Origin: Phytohabitans houttuyneae
Lineage (GTDB): Bacteria > Actinomycetota > Actinomycetes > Mycobacteriales > Micromonosporaceae
Assembly: GCF_011764425.1 (NCBI RefSeq)
Contig: NZ_BLPF01000003.1
Location: 930,001-994,000, forward strand
Direction of reading: 5' to 3'
Length of the DNA stretch: 64,000 nt
Part shown: positions 28,096-38,160 of the stretch, piece after piece
How the letters are laid out: each line of letters opens with the position of its first letter
Numbering within the stretch: position 1 is the first letter of the stretch
The notes under the pieces: generated by a model
What the model was told of the DNA's origin: nothing
Database searches by the model: none
The model's input: only the letters and a program-made list of their open reading frames with translations
Made by a program: the position numbers and the translations under genes

Positions 28096-29022
28096 CTACT
28101 TCCAGGAGGGCTTCCGCTTGCGGATTGCCTGCTCGCGCCGCTTCGCCGAGTCGGTGGCGGCGAAGCCCGCCGCCGTCGACAGCGCGCTGGGCAGCACGTC
28201 CGGGTTGACCCCACCGGTGCTGATCACGAAGCCCACCACGTCGAGCACGACGTGGGTGGCGATGATCGTGTGCACGGTGAAGGCGGCGTCGACAAGGGCG
28301 CCCTCGTCGTAGCCGGCCGCGGTGAACGCGAAGTTGGACAGCACACCGGTGCCCGGGAAGTTGAGCGTGGAGGCCACGGGGCGCGCGCTGCCGTACCCGT
28401 ACACGGTCAGGTAGCCGGGGCCGACCTGGCCCACCACCGTGGCATTGAGCAGCACCGCGTCCGGGAAGAACGCGATGTCGCTGAGGTCGATGTGCATCGC
28501 CTGGTTGGCGCGGAGCCGGAAGGCACTGTCCAGCGCCGCGGGGTTGAGGATCCGTGCCCGGCCCGCGGCGTTGCGGGTGTCGCAGACGCGGGTCGGCAGG
28601 ATCGGCACGGTCGTGTTGGAGTTGTAGTCGGTGAGCACCCGGTGCGAGAACGTGAAGCCCGGGTACTGGACCGACACCCACGGGACGCCGGCCTGGTCGG
28701 CGCCGAGCGAGCCCGCCGGCGCGTCGTCGTACAGGAAATTGCCCCTCGGCACCAGGCGCAGCGACGGCCCGCCGCCACCGCCGCCCGGCTCCTCGAACGT
28801 GTTGGCCAGCTCGAGCGTCGGAGCCGTCGAGCTGTTCGTCGTGAGCCCGGTCGAGCTCTGGGCCTGGTTCGCCTCTCCCTGGATGACCGGGTCGCCGTCA
28901 GCCGCCTGTGCGGGCGTCGCGGCCACCGCACCCGCGACGCCCGCACCCGCGACACCGGCGGCGACGGTGCCCGCGCGGCGCAGCAGGCGCCGGCGGTCGG
29001 TGGTCTTGTCCATGTCGGTCAT
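28096..29022 (-). CDS. Tat-exported surface protein of unknown function
   Basis: A 308-residue secreted protein. The N-terminus has a twin-arginine signal (DRRRLLRRAGTVAAGVAGAG) with cleavage likely after PAQAA near residue 41. A low-complexity region with GGGGGG follows. The rest (about 120-285) has TRVCDTRNAAG, VLLNATVVGQVGPGYLTVYGYG and HVVLDVVGFV, the beta-rich unit found in many actinobacterial exported proteins, often in tandem. No catalytic residues are recognised. It ends with a basic tail (KRREQAIRKRKPSWK). It is monocistronic. Confidence 0.65.
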   Translation of the reverse strand: MTDMDKTTDRRRLLRRAGTVAAGVAGAGVAGAVAATPAQAADGDPVIQGEANQAQSSTGLTTNSSTAPTLELANTFEEPGGGGGGPSLRLVPRGNFLYDDAPAGSLGADQAGVPWVSVQYPGFTFSHRVLTDYNSNTTVPILPTRVCDTRNAAGRARILNPAALDSAFRLRANQAMHIDLSDIAFFPDAVLLNATVVGQVGPGYLTVYGYGSARPVASTLNFPGTGVLSNFAFTAAGYDEGALVDAAFTVHTIIATHVVLDVVGFVISTGGVNPDVLPSALSTAAGFAATDSAKRREQAIRKRKPSWK

Positions 29023-29148
29023 GTGGAGCTTCCTCCCCGGTGTGATTGGACGGTCGTGCGCGTCCGGCGCCGGCCGGACGCGACGCCGTAGGGTAGCCGA
29101 ACCGGGTGCGTGTGCGCGCGTGCCGCGAGGTGGAAGTTCCAGGCGCCG

Positions 29149-30800
29149 TCAGCCGTCCCGCGAGCCCCGCCCGACAAGGTGGCGGGCGTAGGCAACGGTG
29201 GTGGAAAAGGCCGGCAGGTCCTCGCCCAGCGCCTGCCGGGTGAGGATGTCGGCGGCGTTCGCGAGCCGGTCCAGCTCGGCCGCGGACCGGCCTTCGCGCA
29301 GGCGCGCCAGCTCTTCGTCCATGATGGACCGCACCAGGTCCTCGGTGACCCGGCCACCGCCGCCGAGCGGGGTGCCGTGGTGAATCCACTGCCAGAGCTG
29401 GCAGCGGGCGATCTCGGCGGTGGCCGCGTCCTCCATCAGGTCGAAGATGGCGACCGCGCCGGTGCCGGCCAGCCACGCGTCGAAGTACCGCAGCGCCACA
29501 GCGACGTTGTTGCGCACGCCGTGGTAGGTCACCTGGCCCGGCGTCCGGTCGACGGCGAGCAGGTCGTCAGCGGTGACCGCGACGTCCTCGCGCAGGCGCT
29601 CGACCTGGTGCGGCCGCTCGCCGAGCACCTCGTCGAAGGCTTCCCGGCACACCGGTACCAGACCCGGATGGGCCACCCACGAGCCGTCGAAGCCGTCGCC
29701 GGCCTCGCGGTCCTTGTCGGCGCGGACCTTGGAAAGCGCGACCTGGTTGACGGCCGGGTCCTTGCTGGGGATGAACGCCGCCATCCCGCCGATGGCGTGC
29801 GCGCCGCGGCGGTGGCAGGTCCGCACGAGCAGCTCGGTGTACGCCCGCATGAACGGCACCGTCATCGAGACCGCGGCCCGGTCGGGCAGCACGAAGTCGT
29901 CGCGGTCGCCGAAGTTCTTGATGATGCTGAAGATGTAGTCCCACCGGCCCGCGTTGAGGCCGGCCGAGTGTTCCCGCAGCTCGTACAGGATCTCTTCCAT
30001 CTCGAACGCCGCCGTGATCGTCTCGATCAGCGTGGTGGCGCGGATGGTGCCCTGCGGGATGCCCACATAGGTCTGCGCGAACCGGAACACGTCGTTCCAC
30101 AGCCGCGCCTCGAGGTGGCTCTCCAGCTTCGGCAGGTAGAAGTACGGTCCGCGGCCGGCGTCGATCAGCCGCTGCGCGCAGTGGTAGAAGTACAGCCCGA
30201 AGTCCACCAGGCTCGCCGAGATCGGCCGGCCGTCGACCACGATGTGCTTCTCGGCCAGGTGCCAGCCGCGCGGCCGGACGACGATGGTGGCCGGGTCCGG
30301 GCCGAGCGCGTAGCGCTTGCCGCCGGGCGCGGTGAAGTCGATCCGGCGGTCGACCGCGTCGATCAGGTTGAGCTGGCCGTTGACGATGTTGTGCCAGGTC
30401 GGCGACGTGGCGTCCTCGAAGTCGGCCAGCCACACCCTGGCGCCGGAGTTGAGCGCGTTGACGGTCATCTTGCGGTCCGTCGGCCCGGTGATCTCCACCC
30501 GCCGGTCGACGAGCCCGGGAGCCGGCGGCGCCACCCGCCAGGTCAGGTCCTCGCGGATCGCCCGCGTCTGCGGCAGGAAGCCAGGCAGCTGGCCCTCGGC
30601 GTAGCGGGCGCGCCGCGCCCGGCGGGTGTCGAGCACCTGGACCCGCCGGGTCGAGAACTCCCCGTCGAGCGCCACCAGGAAGTCCAGCGCCTTCTGGTCC
30701 AGGACCTCGGCGAACCTGTCCTCCATCGCTCCGGTGACCTGGATCCTCGCGGGGCCCCCGCGGAAATGTGGAGCGAAGCGGAGCGTTTCTGTGGGGTGCT

Positions 30801-30804
<4 letters not shown>
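29149..30804 (-). CDS. aceB: Malate synthase A
   Basis: A 551-residue glyoxylate-shunt enzyme condensing glyoxylate and acetyl-CoA to malate in the cytoplasm. Family blocks include [16 protein letters not shown], the [20 protein letters not shown] strand, GRWDYIFS and MAAFIPSKD; the catalytic Asp/Arg/Glu set lies within these. GTG 30804 overlaps the isocitrate lyase stop as GTGA and has a GGAGG site, so the two are co-translated. Length matches the A isoform (about 530-550). It is probably controlled by the RamB-like protein encoded divergently beyond aceA. Confidence 0.95.
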
Positions 30805-32072
<1,268 letters not shown>

Positions 32073-32115
32073 TCGGTGCCTCCTTCATTACGTCCCCGAA
32101 CGCGCCTCGGGGGCA

Positions 32116-32207
32116 TTCGCAAACTTCGCACCAGCGCCGATGGCCGGTAAAGGGACGGAAAGAGCCAATTATTGAAAAGCCTCGCCGCCGTTTTGCAAAG
32201 TTGCGAA
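32116..32207. promoter_or_regulatory. Paired RamB-like boxes between aceA and its regulator
   Basis: TTCGCAAACTTCGCA (32116-32130) and TTTTGCAAAGTTGCGAA (32191-32207) are inverted copies of a TGC-AAGTTTGCGAA-like motif. RamB of Corynebacterium binds TTTGCAAA-type sites at glyoxylate genes. The two boxes flank the AT-rich divergent promoter region. Binding is inferred. Confidence 0.65.
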
Positions 32208-32275
32208 TTCGCTTCTTTTCAAGCCTGCTAATCTGACCGGATCGAATGGCGGCGCAAATGGCGGAAGGAGCGCGC

Positions 32276-33667
32276 GTGACCAAGACGTTCGCCGGGGCGC
32301 GGCTGCGGCGCCTGCGCGAGGAGCGCGCCATCAGCCAGGTCGAGCTGGCCCGGCAGCTCGGCATCTCGGCCAGCTACCTCAACCAGATCGAGCACGACGC
32401 CCGGCCGCTGACCGTGCCGGTGCTCATCCGCATCACGGAGCTGTTCGGCGTCGACACCACGTTCTTCGCGCCGCACGACATCCCCCGGCTGGTGCACGAC
32501 CTGCGCGAGGCGCTGCCGCCGCGGGTGAGCCTGCCCGACCTGACCGAGCTGGCCACCAAGCAGCCCGAGGTGGCCGAGGCCGTGATCGAGCTGTTCCGCC
32601 GGTACCGGCAGGCGGGCGACCAGCTCGCCGAGATCGTCGGCGACCGTGAGCTGGTGGCCGGGCGCAGCCCGCACGACCAGGTCAGCGACTTCTTCTACCG
32701 CCGGCAGAACTACATCCCCGACCTCGACGAGGCGGCCGAGGCGCTGGCCGAGAAGATCGGGGTGCGCCCGGGCGAGACCCGCACGGCGCTGGCCGAGCGG
32801 CTCGCCGAGCGGCACGGCATCCGCATCGCCCGCGAGGGCCCGGAGACGCTCGGCGGCGAGCTGCACCGCTTCCGGCCGGAGACCCGCACGCTGTACCTGT
32901 CCACGTCCATGCGCCCCGGCCAGGAGGCGAGCCGGATCGGCGCCCAGATCGGCCTGCTCGAGTGCGCCGACGTGATCGACGAGATCATCGAGGAGGAGCA
33001 GGTCGAGGACGTGCAGACGCAGATCCTCATGCGGGTCGGGCTGGCCAACTACTTCGCCGCCGCGCTGATCTTCCCGTACCAGCGCTTTCTAGGCGCGGCC
33101 GAGGCCGTGCGCTACGACATCGGCCTGCTTACCAACCAGTTCGCGATGGGCTGGGAGACCGTCTGCCACCGGCTGAGCACGTTGCAGCGCCCCAAGGCCC
33201 GGGGCGTGCCGTTCTCGTTCGTGCGGGTCGACCGCGCCGGCAACATGTCCAAGCGGCAGTCGGCCACCGGCTTCCCGTTCTCCCGCTCGGGTGGCACGTG
33301 TCCCTTGTGGAACGTGTACGAGGCGTTCAGCGCGCCCGGCCGCGTGATGACCCAGATCGCGGCGATGCCGGACGGCCAGCGGTACCTGTGGATCGCCCGC
33401 ACCGTCACCCGCCACCTGGGCGGCTTCCGGCAGCCCGGCAAGATGTTCGCGATCGGCCTGGGCTGCGAGACCCGCCACGCCGGCCGGCTCGTCTACTCCG
33501 ACGGCCGCGACCTCGACGCCACCGACGCCGCCACCCCGATCGGGCCCGGCTGCAAGACCTGCGAGCGCCTGTCCTGCCCGCAGCGGGCCGCGGCACCGAT
33601 CGGCCGCAGCCTCGACCTGGACGAAAACCGGAGCACCTTCATCCCGTACCCGCTCAAGGCGCGCTGA
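32276..33667 (+). CDS. ramB: RamB-like regulator of acetate metabolism (XRE family)
   Basis: A 463-residue regulator. The N-terminal Cro/CI helix-turn-helix (about 8-62; SQVELARQLGISASYLNQIE) is followed by a large domain with the IrrE-like ERHGIRIARE region, GAQIGLLECADVID, and a C-terminal block with clustered Cys (SGGTCPLWN, GCKTCERLSCPQR). This is the short-chain-fatty-acyl regulator (ScfR/RamB) layout and length. GTG 32276 has AGGAG 5 bases ahead. It is divergent from aceA, so it should control the shunt genes in response to carbon source. Confidence 0.85.
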   Translation: MTKTFAGARLRRLREERAISQVELARQLGISASYLNQIEHDARPLTVPVLIRITELFGVDTTFFAPHDIPRLVHDLREALPPRVSLPDLTELATKQPEVAEAVIELFRRYRQAGDQLAEIVGDRELVAGRSPHDQVSDFFYRRQNYIPDLDEAAEALAEKIGVRPGETRTALAERLAERHGIRIAREGPETLGGELHRFRPETRTLYLSTSMRPGQEASRIGAQIGLLECADVIDEIIEEEQVEDVQTQILMRVGLANYFAAALIFPYQRFLGAAEAVRYDIGLLTNQFAMGWETVCHRLSTLQRPKARGVPFSFVRVDRAGNMSKRQSATGFPFSRSGGTCPLWNVYEAFSAPGRVMTQIAAMPDGQRYLWIARTVTRHLGGFRQPGKMFAIGLGCETRHAGRLVYSDGRDLDATDAATPIGPGCKTCERLSCPQRAAAPIGRSLDLDENRSTFIPYPLKAR

Positions 33668-34018
33668 TCACTGCGCCTTGGCGGGCGCGCAGAGCATCTC
33701 GAAGAGCCCGGTCACGTGCAGCAGCCGGTCGACGATCGGCTGCGGCCTGGCCACGACCAGCGTCGCGTGCTGCCGCTCGGCCCGGCTGAACGCGTAGATC
33801 AGCGTGCTGAGGCCGGACGAGTCGAGAAACGGGACGCCGGCCATGTCGACGACGACGGCGGCGGGCTCGGCGTCCAGGACCTCCTCCAACCGTCCACGCA
33901 GGAACGTCGACGTGCTGACGTCGATCTCGCCGGTCACCGCCAACGTGACTGTGCCGGCGGCATCGGTGCTGACCTCCACCGCAAGGTCGTGCGGTGCGGC
34001 CGCGGGTTCGACGGACAT
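33668..34018 (-). CDS. STAS-domain anti-sigma factor antagonist
   Basis: A 116-residue single-domain protein of the SpoIIAA/RsbV type. The phospho-acceptor serine lies in PFLDSSGLSTLIYA (about 62-75), and the fold begins TVTLAVTGEIDVSTS. Such proteins bind anti-sigma kinases when unphosphorylated and so release a sigma factor. No kinase or sigma gene is adjacent, so its partner is elsewhere. It is convergent with the ramB-like gene with no gap, and has GGAGGTCAG before its ATG. Confidence 0.9.
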   Translation of the reverse strand: MSVEPAAAPHDLAVEVSTDAAGTVTLAVTGEIDVSTSTFLRGRLEEVLDAEPAAVVVDMAGVPFLDSSGLSTLIYAFSRAERQHATLVVARPQPIVDRLLHVTGLFEMLCAPAKAQ

Positions 34019-34093
34019 CTGACCTCCGCGCGAAATCCTACGGGAATCCCCACCTGACCGCGCGGCGACGCCCCGATTGACGCAACCGGGCGA

Positions 34094-34129
34094 TTGCTAT
34101 AGGTTGAATAGCAACCAGCTAGTTGCTAT
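34094..34129. promoter_or_regulatory. Three TTGCTAT half-sites upstream of an MFS gene
   Basis: TTGCTAT (34094-34100), ATAGCAA (34108-34114) and TTGCTAT (34123-34129) are spaced by 7 and 8 bases, forming one dyad plus an extra half-site. They end 20 bases before the start at 34150. It is the likely operator of the transporter; the cognate regulator is not adjacent. Confidence 0.65.
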
Positions 34130-34149
34130 ATCTCGCGAGGGGGCCCGTC

Positions 34150-35373
34150 ATGGATGCGCCGGCACCGAGCCCGAGCAGGGCGAATCTCGTCCTGGCCACG
34201 CTGTTCCTGGGCATGTTCGTGATCGGCGGCACCGAGCTGCTCGCCGTCGGCGTGCTCGACCTGATCGCCGCCGACCTGCGCGTCTCGATCCCCGCCGCCG
34301 GCCTGCTGGTGACCGTCTACGCGCTGGGCCTCGCCGTCGGCGGCCCGGTCCTGACCGCCGCGACGATCCGGCTGGACAAGCGGACGGTGCTGGCCGGCGC
34401 GCTCGCGCTGTTCATCGTCTCCAACCTCGTCGCGGTGCTGACCGGCAGCTACGGGTTGCTGCTCGTGGCGCGCATCCTCACCGGCGCGTTCCAGGGCCTG
34501 TTCATCGCCGCCGCGTTCGCCGCCGGCACCGCCGTGGTCCCGCCGGCGCGGGCCGGCCGGGCGATGGCCGTCGTCGTCTCCGGAGTCGCGGTCTCCGGCG
34601 CGGTGGGTGTGCCGCTGGGCACGCTGGTCGGCCAGGCGCTCGGCTGGCGCGGCGCGTTCGCGGCCGCCACCGGGCTCGCCGCCGCCGCCCTCGTCGCCAC
34701 CCTCGCGGTGGTGCCCTCGGTGCCCGGTGCCGGTGCCGGCGCGCGCGGCCAGGTCCGGTCCGCGGTCGCCCCGCGCGTGCTGGCCGTGCTCGCCCTGACC
34801 GGCCTGATCTTCGCGTCGGTCTACGCGGCGCTGACCTACATCGTCCCGTTCCTGCAGACCGTCACCGGCGTCTCCGGCGGCCTGATCAGCGTGTTCCTGC
34901 TTGCCTACGGGGCGGCCACGGCGGCCGGCTCGTTCGGTGGCGGCCGCTTCGCCGACGCCGACGCCGCCCGCGCCCTCGTCGTGGGGACCGCCGGCGTCGC
35001 GGGATGCCTGCTCGCGCTGTACCTGGTCGGCGCCGTCCCGGTCCTGGTGGCGCTCGCGCTGCTGGCCGTGGGCGGTTTCGCGATGGGCATGGCCCCCTCC
35101 ATGCAGTACCGCGTGGTCAGCCTGGCCGGCCCCGGCGGCGCGTTCGCGCAGTCGCTGCCGGCCTCGGCGGCCAACGTGGGCATCGCGCTCGGCTCGTTCG
35201 CCGGCGGCGCCGCGGTCGGCGCCTTCAACACCTCCGCGGCGGTGATCGCCGGCCTGGTCATCGCGGTGATCGCGATCCCGGTCGCATGGGCGACAAGCTT
35301 CCTGACGCCGCCGGCGGTCGAGGTGGCCGCGGCGCCGCCGCCGATCCGGGAGCCGGCCCTGTGCCAGGCGTGA
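34150..35373 (+). CDS. MFS transporter (AraJ/sugar-efflux or drug-efflux type, DHA1)
   Basis: A 407-residue, 12-helix exporter. The first helix FLGMFVIGGTELLAVGVLDL and the long helix 5 region (VSGVAVSGAVGVPLGTLVGQ) with the following LGWRGAF fit the AraJ/YdhP/CmlA group of DHA1 exporters. GAGGGGG lies before ATG 34150. The TTGCTAT array lies just upstream. The broken DUF899 gene follows after 53 bp and was probably co-transcribed. Substrate unknown. Confidence 0.85.
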   Translation: MDAPAPSPSRANLVLATLFLGMFVIGGTELLAVGVLDLIAADLRVSIPAAGLLVTVYALGLAVGGPVLTAATIRLDKRTVLAGALALFIVSNLVAVLTGSYGLLLVARILTGAFQGLFIAAAFAAGTAVVPPARAGRAMAVVVSGVAVSGAVGVPLGTLVGQALGWRGAFAAATGLAAAALVATLAVVPSVPGAGAGARGQVRSAVAPRVLAVLALTGLIFASVYAALTYIVPFLQTVTGVSGGLISVFLLAYGAATAAGSFGGGRFADADAARALVVGTAGVAGCLLALYLVGAVPVLVALALLAVGGFAMGMAPSMQYRVVSLAGPGGAFAQSLPASAANVGIALGSFAGGAAVGAFNTSAAVIAGLVIAVIAIPVAWATSFLTPPAVEVAAAPPPIREPALCQA

Positions 35374-35426
35374 AGCCGGACCGAAACGCCCGCCGCGCAG
35401 ACGGTGACCCGAGAGAGGAGACAGTC

Positions 35427-36062
35427 GTGAACGACCCCGCCCACTGCTGCTCGCCGGCGCAGGCCGCCACGCCCGCACCCCCGGCCGCCGGCGAGCCGGC
35501 CAAGCCCGAGGTCGCCGACCGCGCCGCGTACGAGGCGGAGATCGCGCGCCTGCGGATCCGCGAGAAGGCACACACCCGCGAAGGCGACGCGATCGCCGCG
35601 GCCCGGCGCCGCCTGCCCATGATCGAGCTGGATCCGCAGACCCCGCTGACCGGCCCGGACGGGCCCATGACCCTGCGCGACGCGTTCGGCGGGCGGCGCC
35701 AGCTGATCGCCTACTACTTCATGTGGCATCCCGGCCGGCCCGCCGCCGAGCAGTGCGAGGGCTGCACGTGGAACAACTCCCAGGTCAGCGAGCTGTCCTA
35801 CCTGCACTCCCGCGACATCACGTACGCCGTGCTGTGCCAGGGCCCGTACGACGAGAGCCGCCGCTACCGAGACTTCATGGGCTGGGACATGCCGTGGTAC
35901 TCCGCGCAGGAGTCCCTCGACACCCTCCTGGCCGGCCGCAACATAGGGCTCATGCATCTGGTCAGCTACCTGCTCCGACGACCTCACCGGCGCGTAGCTC
36001 GCCGCGGCCCAGGGACGCGCGGAGCCGGCCCTTCGGGGTCAGGGCGGGGTGCGATCGTGTAG
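35427..36062 (+). pseudogene. DUF899 thioredoxin-like gene with internal deletion
   Basis: From GTG 35427 (GAGAGGAG before it) the first 182 or so residues match the DUF899 family (AYYFMWHPG, CEGCTWNNSQVSELSYLHSRD, MPWYSAQESLDTLLAGR, GLMHLVSYL). Family members continue for about 60 more residues (YWTTRRG, MDLTVYGRQ-type blocks), which are missing. Instead the frame runs on into unrelated sequence to 36062. In another frame the bases after the break read SDDLTGA and a stop at 35997, which looks like the true end of the gene. An out-of-frame deletion of roughly 180 bp at about 35975 would explain both. Confidence 0.7.
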
Positions 36063-36095
36063 CCGTTTCAGAAGGTCCAATTCGGACAGATCCGG

Positions 36096-36157
36096 GCTGC
36101 CGCGACGTCCGTCGTGGTCCGGACCGTTGCTCCCGCGGCCTCACCCTCCGCGGTGGG
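36096..36157 (+). repeat. GGTCCGGACC repeat family, copy B
   Basis: GCTGCCGCGACGTCC, then GTGGTCCGGACCGTTGCTCC and CGCGGCCTCACCCTCCGCGG match copies C and D. It lies between the broken DUF899 gene and a small gene remnant, in a region that has clearly been rearranged. Confidence 0.75.
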
Positions 36158-36235
36158 CTGGAGGGACTCGATCAGGCGGCCCTCCACGGAGTCCTCGCCC
36201 GCGTGCGCGACCTCGGCGCCGCCCTCACCTCGGTC
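36158..36235 (+). pseudogene. Short 3' gene remnant
   Basis: Twenty-six codons reading DQAALHGVLARVRDLGAALT and flanks resemble the C-terminal piece of a common actinobacterial ORF family (DQAALHGVLARVRDLG blocks). No start or upstream part remains, and the copy B repeat abuts it. A remnant left by rearrangement; the parent function is unknown. Confidence 0.45.
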
Positions 36236-36929
36236 ACGACCGGACGAGGCGCACGCCGGTCGCGAGCAGCCAGACGAGCCAGGCGGCGAACCCTAGGAGC
36301 CCAACGAAGATCAGCGCCGAGCCGTCGGCGATCGCGAGGTTGCCGAGCCCCGCGGCGAGCAGCAGGCTCCCGCCCACCAGGCCGAGCAGGCGCTGCCAGG
36401 CCGGAGTCAGCCCGCTCGCGTGCGCGGCGAGGGCCGCGCCGATGAAGGTGGTGCCGAGCGTCGGCAGCGCCAGCGCGAACGCCGCCGCGTGAAGCTGCCA
36501 GACGAGCTCGAACGCAGGCGTCGGCTCGGCGAGCGCGCCGGCGGAGAGCGCGAGCCCGATCTGCAGGACGTTGACAAGCACGAAGATGGCCGACAGCGTC
36601 GCGCCAGCGGCCACGGCGAGGCGCGACCCGTCGGCGCCCGCTCCGCCTCGCCGCTCCACGAGGCCGTGCAGGCCCGTCACGAACACGAGCAGCAGCGGCA
36701 GGTACAGGGCTACCAGACCGGACACGATCGCGACCGCGTCGCGGTTGGCCGCGTAGTAGGCCAGCACGTCCTCGATCGGAGCGCCGTAGGACAGCGCGCC
36801 CGTTACCGCAAACAACACGTTCTCGATCACCACCAACACCGCGAACGCGATCGCCGCGGCACCGACGAGCCGGCCTCGAACGAACCACCTGCGGGCCAGC
36901 GTGGCGGCGGTGTTCTTCGGTGATCTCAT
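36234..36929 (-). CDS. Hypothetical membrane protein (DUF4386-like)
   Basis: A 231-residue integral membrane protein with six or so hydrophobic helices (about 20-40, 62-82, 98-120, 140-160, 175-195, 203-225). The ATG at 36929 has AAGGAGC 5 bases before it; an upstream in-frame start has no such site. The pattern of helices and loops resembles the DUF4386 group, but I cannot assign a function. It follows an oxidoreductase remnant and faces away from a TetR gene that may control it. Confidence 0.6.
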   Translation of the reverse strand: MRSPKNTAATLARRWFVRGRLVGAAAIAFAVLVVIENVLFAVTGALSYGAPIEDVLAYYAANRDAVAIVSGLVALYLPLLLVFVTGLHGLVERRGGAGADGSRLAVAAGATLSAIFVLVNVLQIGLALSAGALAEPTPAFELVWQLHAAAFALALPTLGTTFIGAALAAHASGLTPAWQRLLGLVGGSLLLAAGLGNLAIADGSALIFVGLLGFAAWLVWLLATGVRLVRS

Positions 36930-37025
36930 CTTTTGCTCCTTCGTTGCGGTCGGATGGCCGGCGGGTTGTCGAGCAGGTTTGAGCACCGAGGGCGGGCCGT
37001 AGCGGTGCTGGAGGGCGGCCCGCAT
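36930..37025 (-). pseudogene. N-terminal stub of a quinone-oxidoreductase-like gene
   Basis: The codons from ATG 37025 read MRAALQHRYGPPSVLKP, the usual first strand of NADPH:quinone oxidoreductase/zinc-type alcohol dehydrogenases (MRA-VQ-RYGPPEVL). The sequence then runs directly into the ribosome binding site of the membrane protein gene. The remaining 300 or so codons are absent, suggesting deletion of an operon member. Confidence 0.5.
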
Positions 37026-37134
37026 CGTCGCCGCTCCGGCCGGACTCGCCCACGGCACCAGGCGGTCTCCGGCATTCGATCGCTGTTCGGTTCCCACTGA
37101 AGCTCCTCGCGTCCGAGCTGCGACTCTCGCTGTC

Positions 37135-37182
37135 TCGTACACCGTACGTCGTACGCCGTACTATGGGTCGTACGCTGTACGA
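37135..37182. promoter_or_regulatory. Three tandem TetR-type dyads
   Basis: TCGTAC-N3-GTAC occurs three times (37135-37149, 37149-37163, 37168-37182); the last, TCGTACGCTGTACGA, is perfect. They fill the gap between the oxidoreductase stub/membrane protein and the TetR gene, 33 bases before its start, and should be its operators. Confidence 0.8.
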
Positions 37183-37214
37183 TTGTCAAGCCGTTCGAGG
37201 GAGCGAGGAGACCC

Positions 37215-37889
37215 GTGTCTGCGAGGGAACAACGCCAGGTCGCGTCAGACGCGGGGCTGAGCAAGCAAAGGGTGGTGGCCGAGGCGATCCGGCTCGCCGA
37301 CCGCGAGGGGGTCCACGGGCTGAGCATGCGCCGGCTGGCTGGCGCGCTCGGCGCGGGCGCGATGTCGCTCTACCACTACGTGGCGAACAAGGACGAGTTG
37401 CTGGACGCCATGATCGACATCGTGTTCGAGGAGATCGAGCTCCCGCCCGAACAGACCGACTGGCAGTCAGCGATGCGACGGCGGGCGGTATCCGCCCGAC
37501 AGGTTCTCGCACGCCACCCGTGGGCGATCGGCCTGATGGAGTCGCGGACATCGCCCGGGCCCGCGAACCTGCGCCACCGCGAAGCGGTCACCGCCTGCCT
37601 GCGCAGGGCCGGCTTCCCGGTCTTGATGGCGACGCACGCCAACTGGTTGATCGACAGCTACGTCTACGGTTTCGCCCTGCAGGAAGCCAGCCTGCCGTTC
37701 GACACCGCCGACGAGCTCGCGGACATGACCGAGGACGTCTTCCTGCCCCAGCTTCCTCCTGACGAGTTCCCCTACCTCAACGAGTCCGCCGCGGCACTCG
37801 TCGCCGCCGGCTACGACCCGGCAGAGGAGTTCATCTTCGGCCTCGACCTCATCCTGGCCGCCCTCGAGCCCCTGAGAGCCTCCGCATAG
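37215..37889 (+). CDS. TetR-family regulator with TetR_C-type domain
   Basis: A 224-residue repressor. The helix-turn-helix (about 24-62) reads EGVHGLSMRRLAGALGAGAM then SLYHYVANKDELLDAMID, the form typical of TetR(class)-like proteins with a tetracyclin-repressor C-terminal domain. GTG 37215 has GGGAGCGAGGAG ahead. Tandem dyads lie immediately upstream and extend toward the divergent membrane protein gene and the oxidoreductase stub, its likely former target operon. Confidence 0.9.
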   Translation: MSAREQRQVASDAGLSKQRVVAEAIRLADREGVHGLSMRRLAGALGAGAMSLYHYVANKDELLDAMIDIVFEEIELPPEQTDWQSAMRRRAVSARQVLARHPWAIGLMESRTSPGPANLRHREAVTACLRRAGFPVLMATHANWLIDSYVYGFALQEASLPFDTADELADMTEDVFLPQLPPDEFPYLNESAAALVAAGYDPAEEFIFGLDLILAALEPLRASA

Positions 37890-37950
37890 CAACGCTCACG
37901 GACCGTCGCGCGGCCCTCTGCACCGCAGCTCCGATCCATCACCGCGGAAC

Positions 37951-38160
37951 GAACTCACCCGCTACGGCCTCGCCGCCTGGGCCAACGGCAGCACGTCCGG
38001 CCGACGCCCTCGCCTTGCCCAACTCGGCGCGACTGACCAGGCACGCGACGCCTTCCGCGCCGGTGCCGGCATCGCCGCTCCGGCCCGCGAACACGGCCTC
38101 CGCCGTGGCGCGATCCGCACCGCGATCGCCGACCTGCTCCCCAACCGGCCCGCAGGTTAG
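37951..38160 (+). pseudogene. Remnant with resolvase-like helix-turn-helix
   Basis: Seventy codons in frame, without a start, end at TAG 38160. The reading ELTRYGLAAWANGSTS, then RRPRLAQLGATDQARDAF and AREHGLRRGAIRTAIADLLP has good third-position G/C and a C-terminal helix-turn-helix like those of recombinases or transposon regulators. The gap 37890-38254 holds nothing else recognisable. Low confidence in family. Confidence 0.35.
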
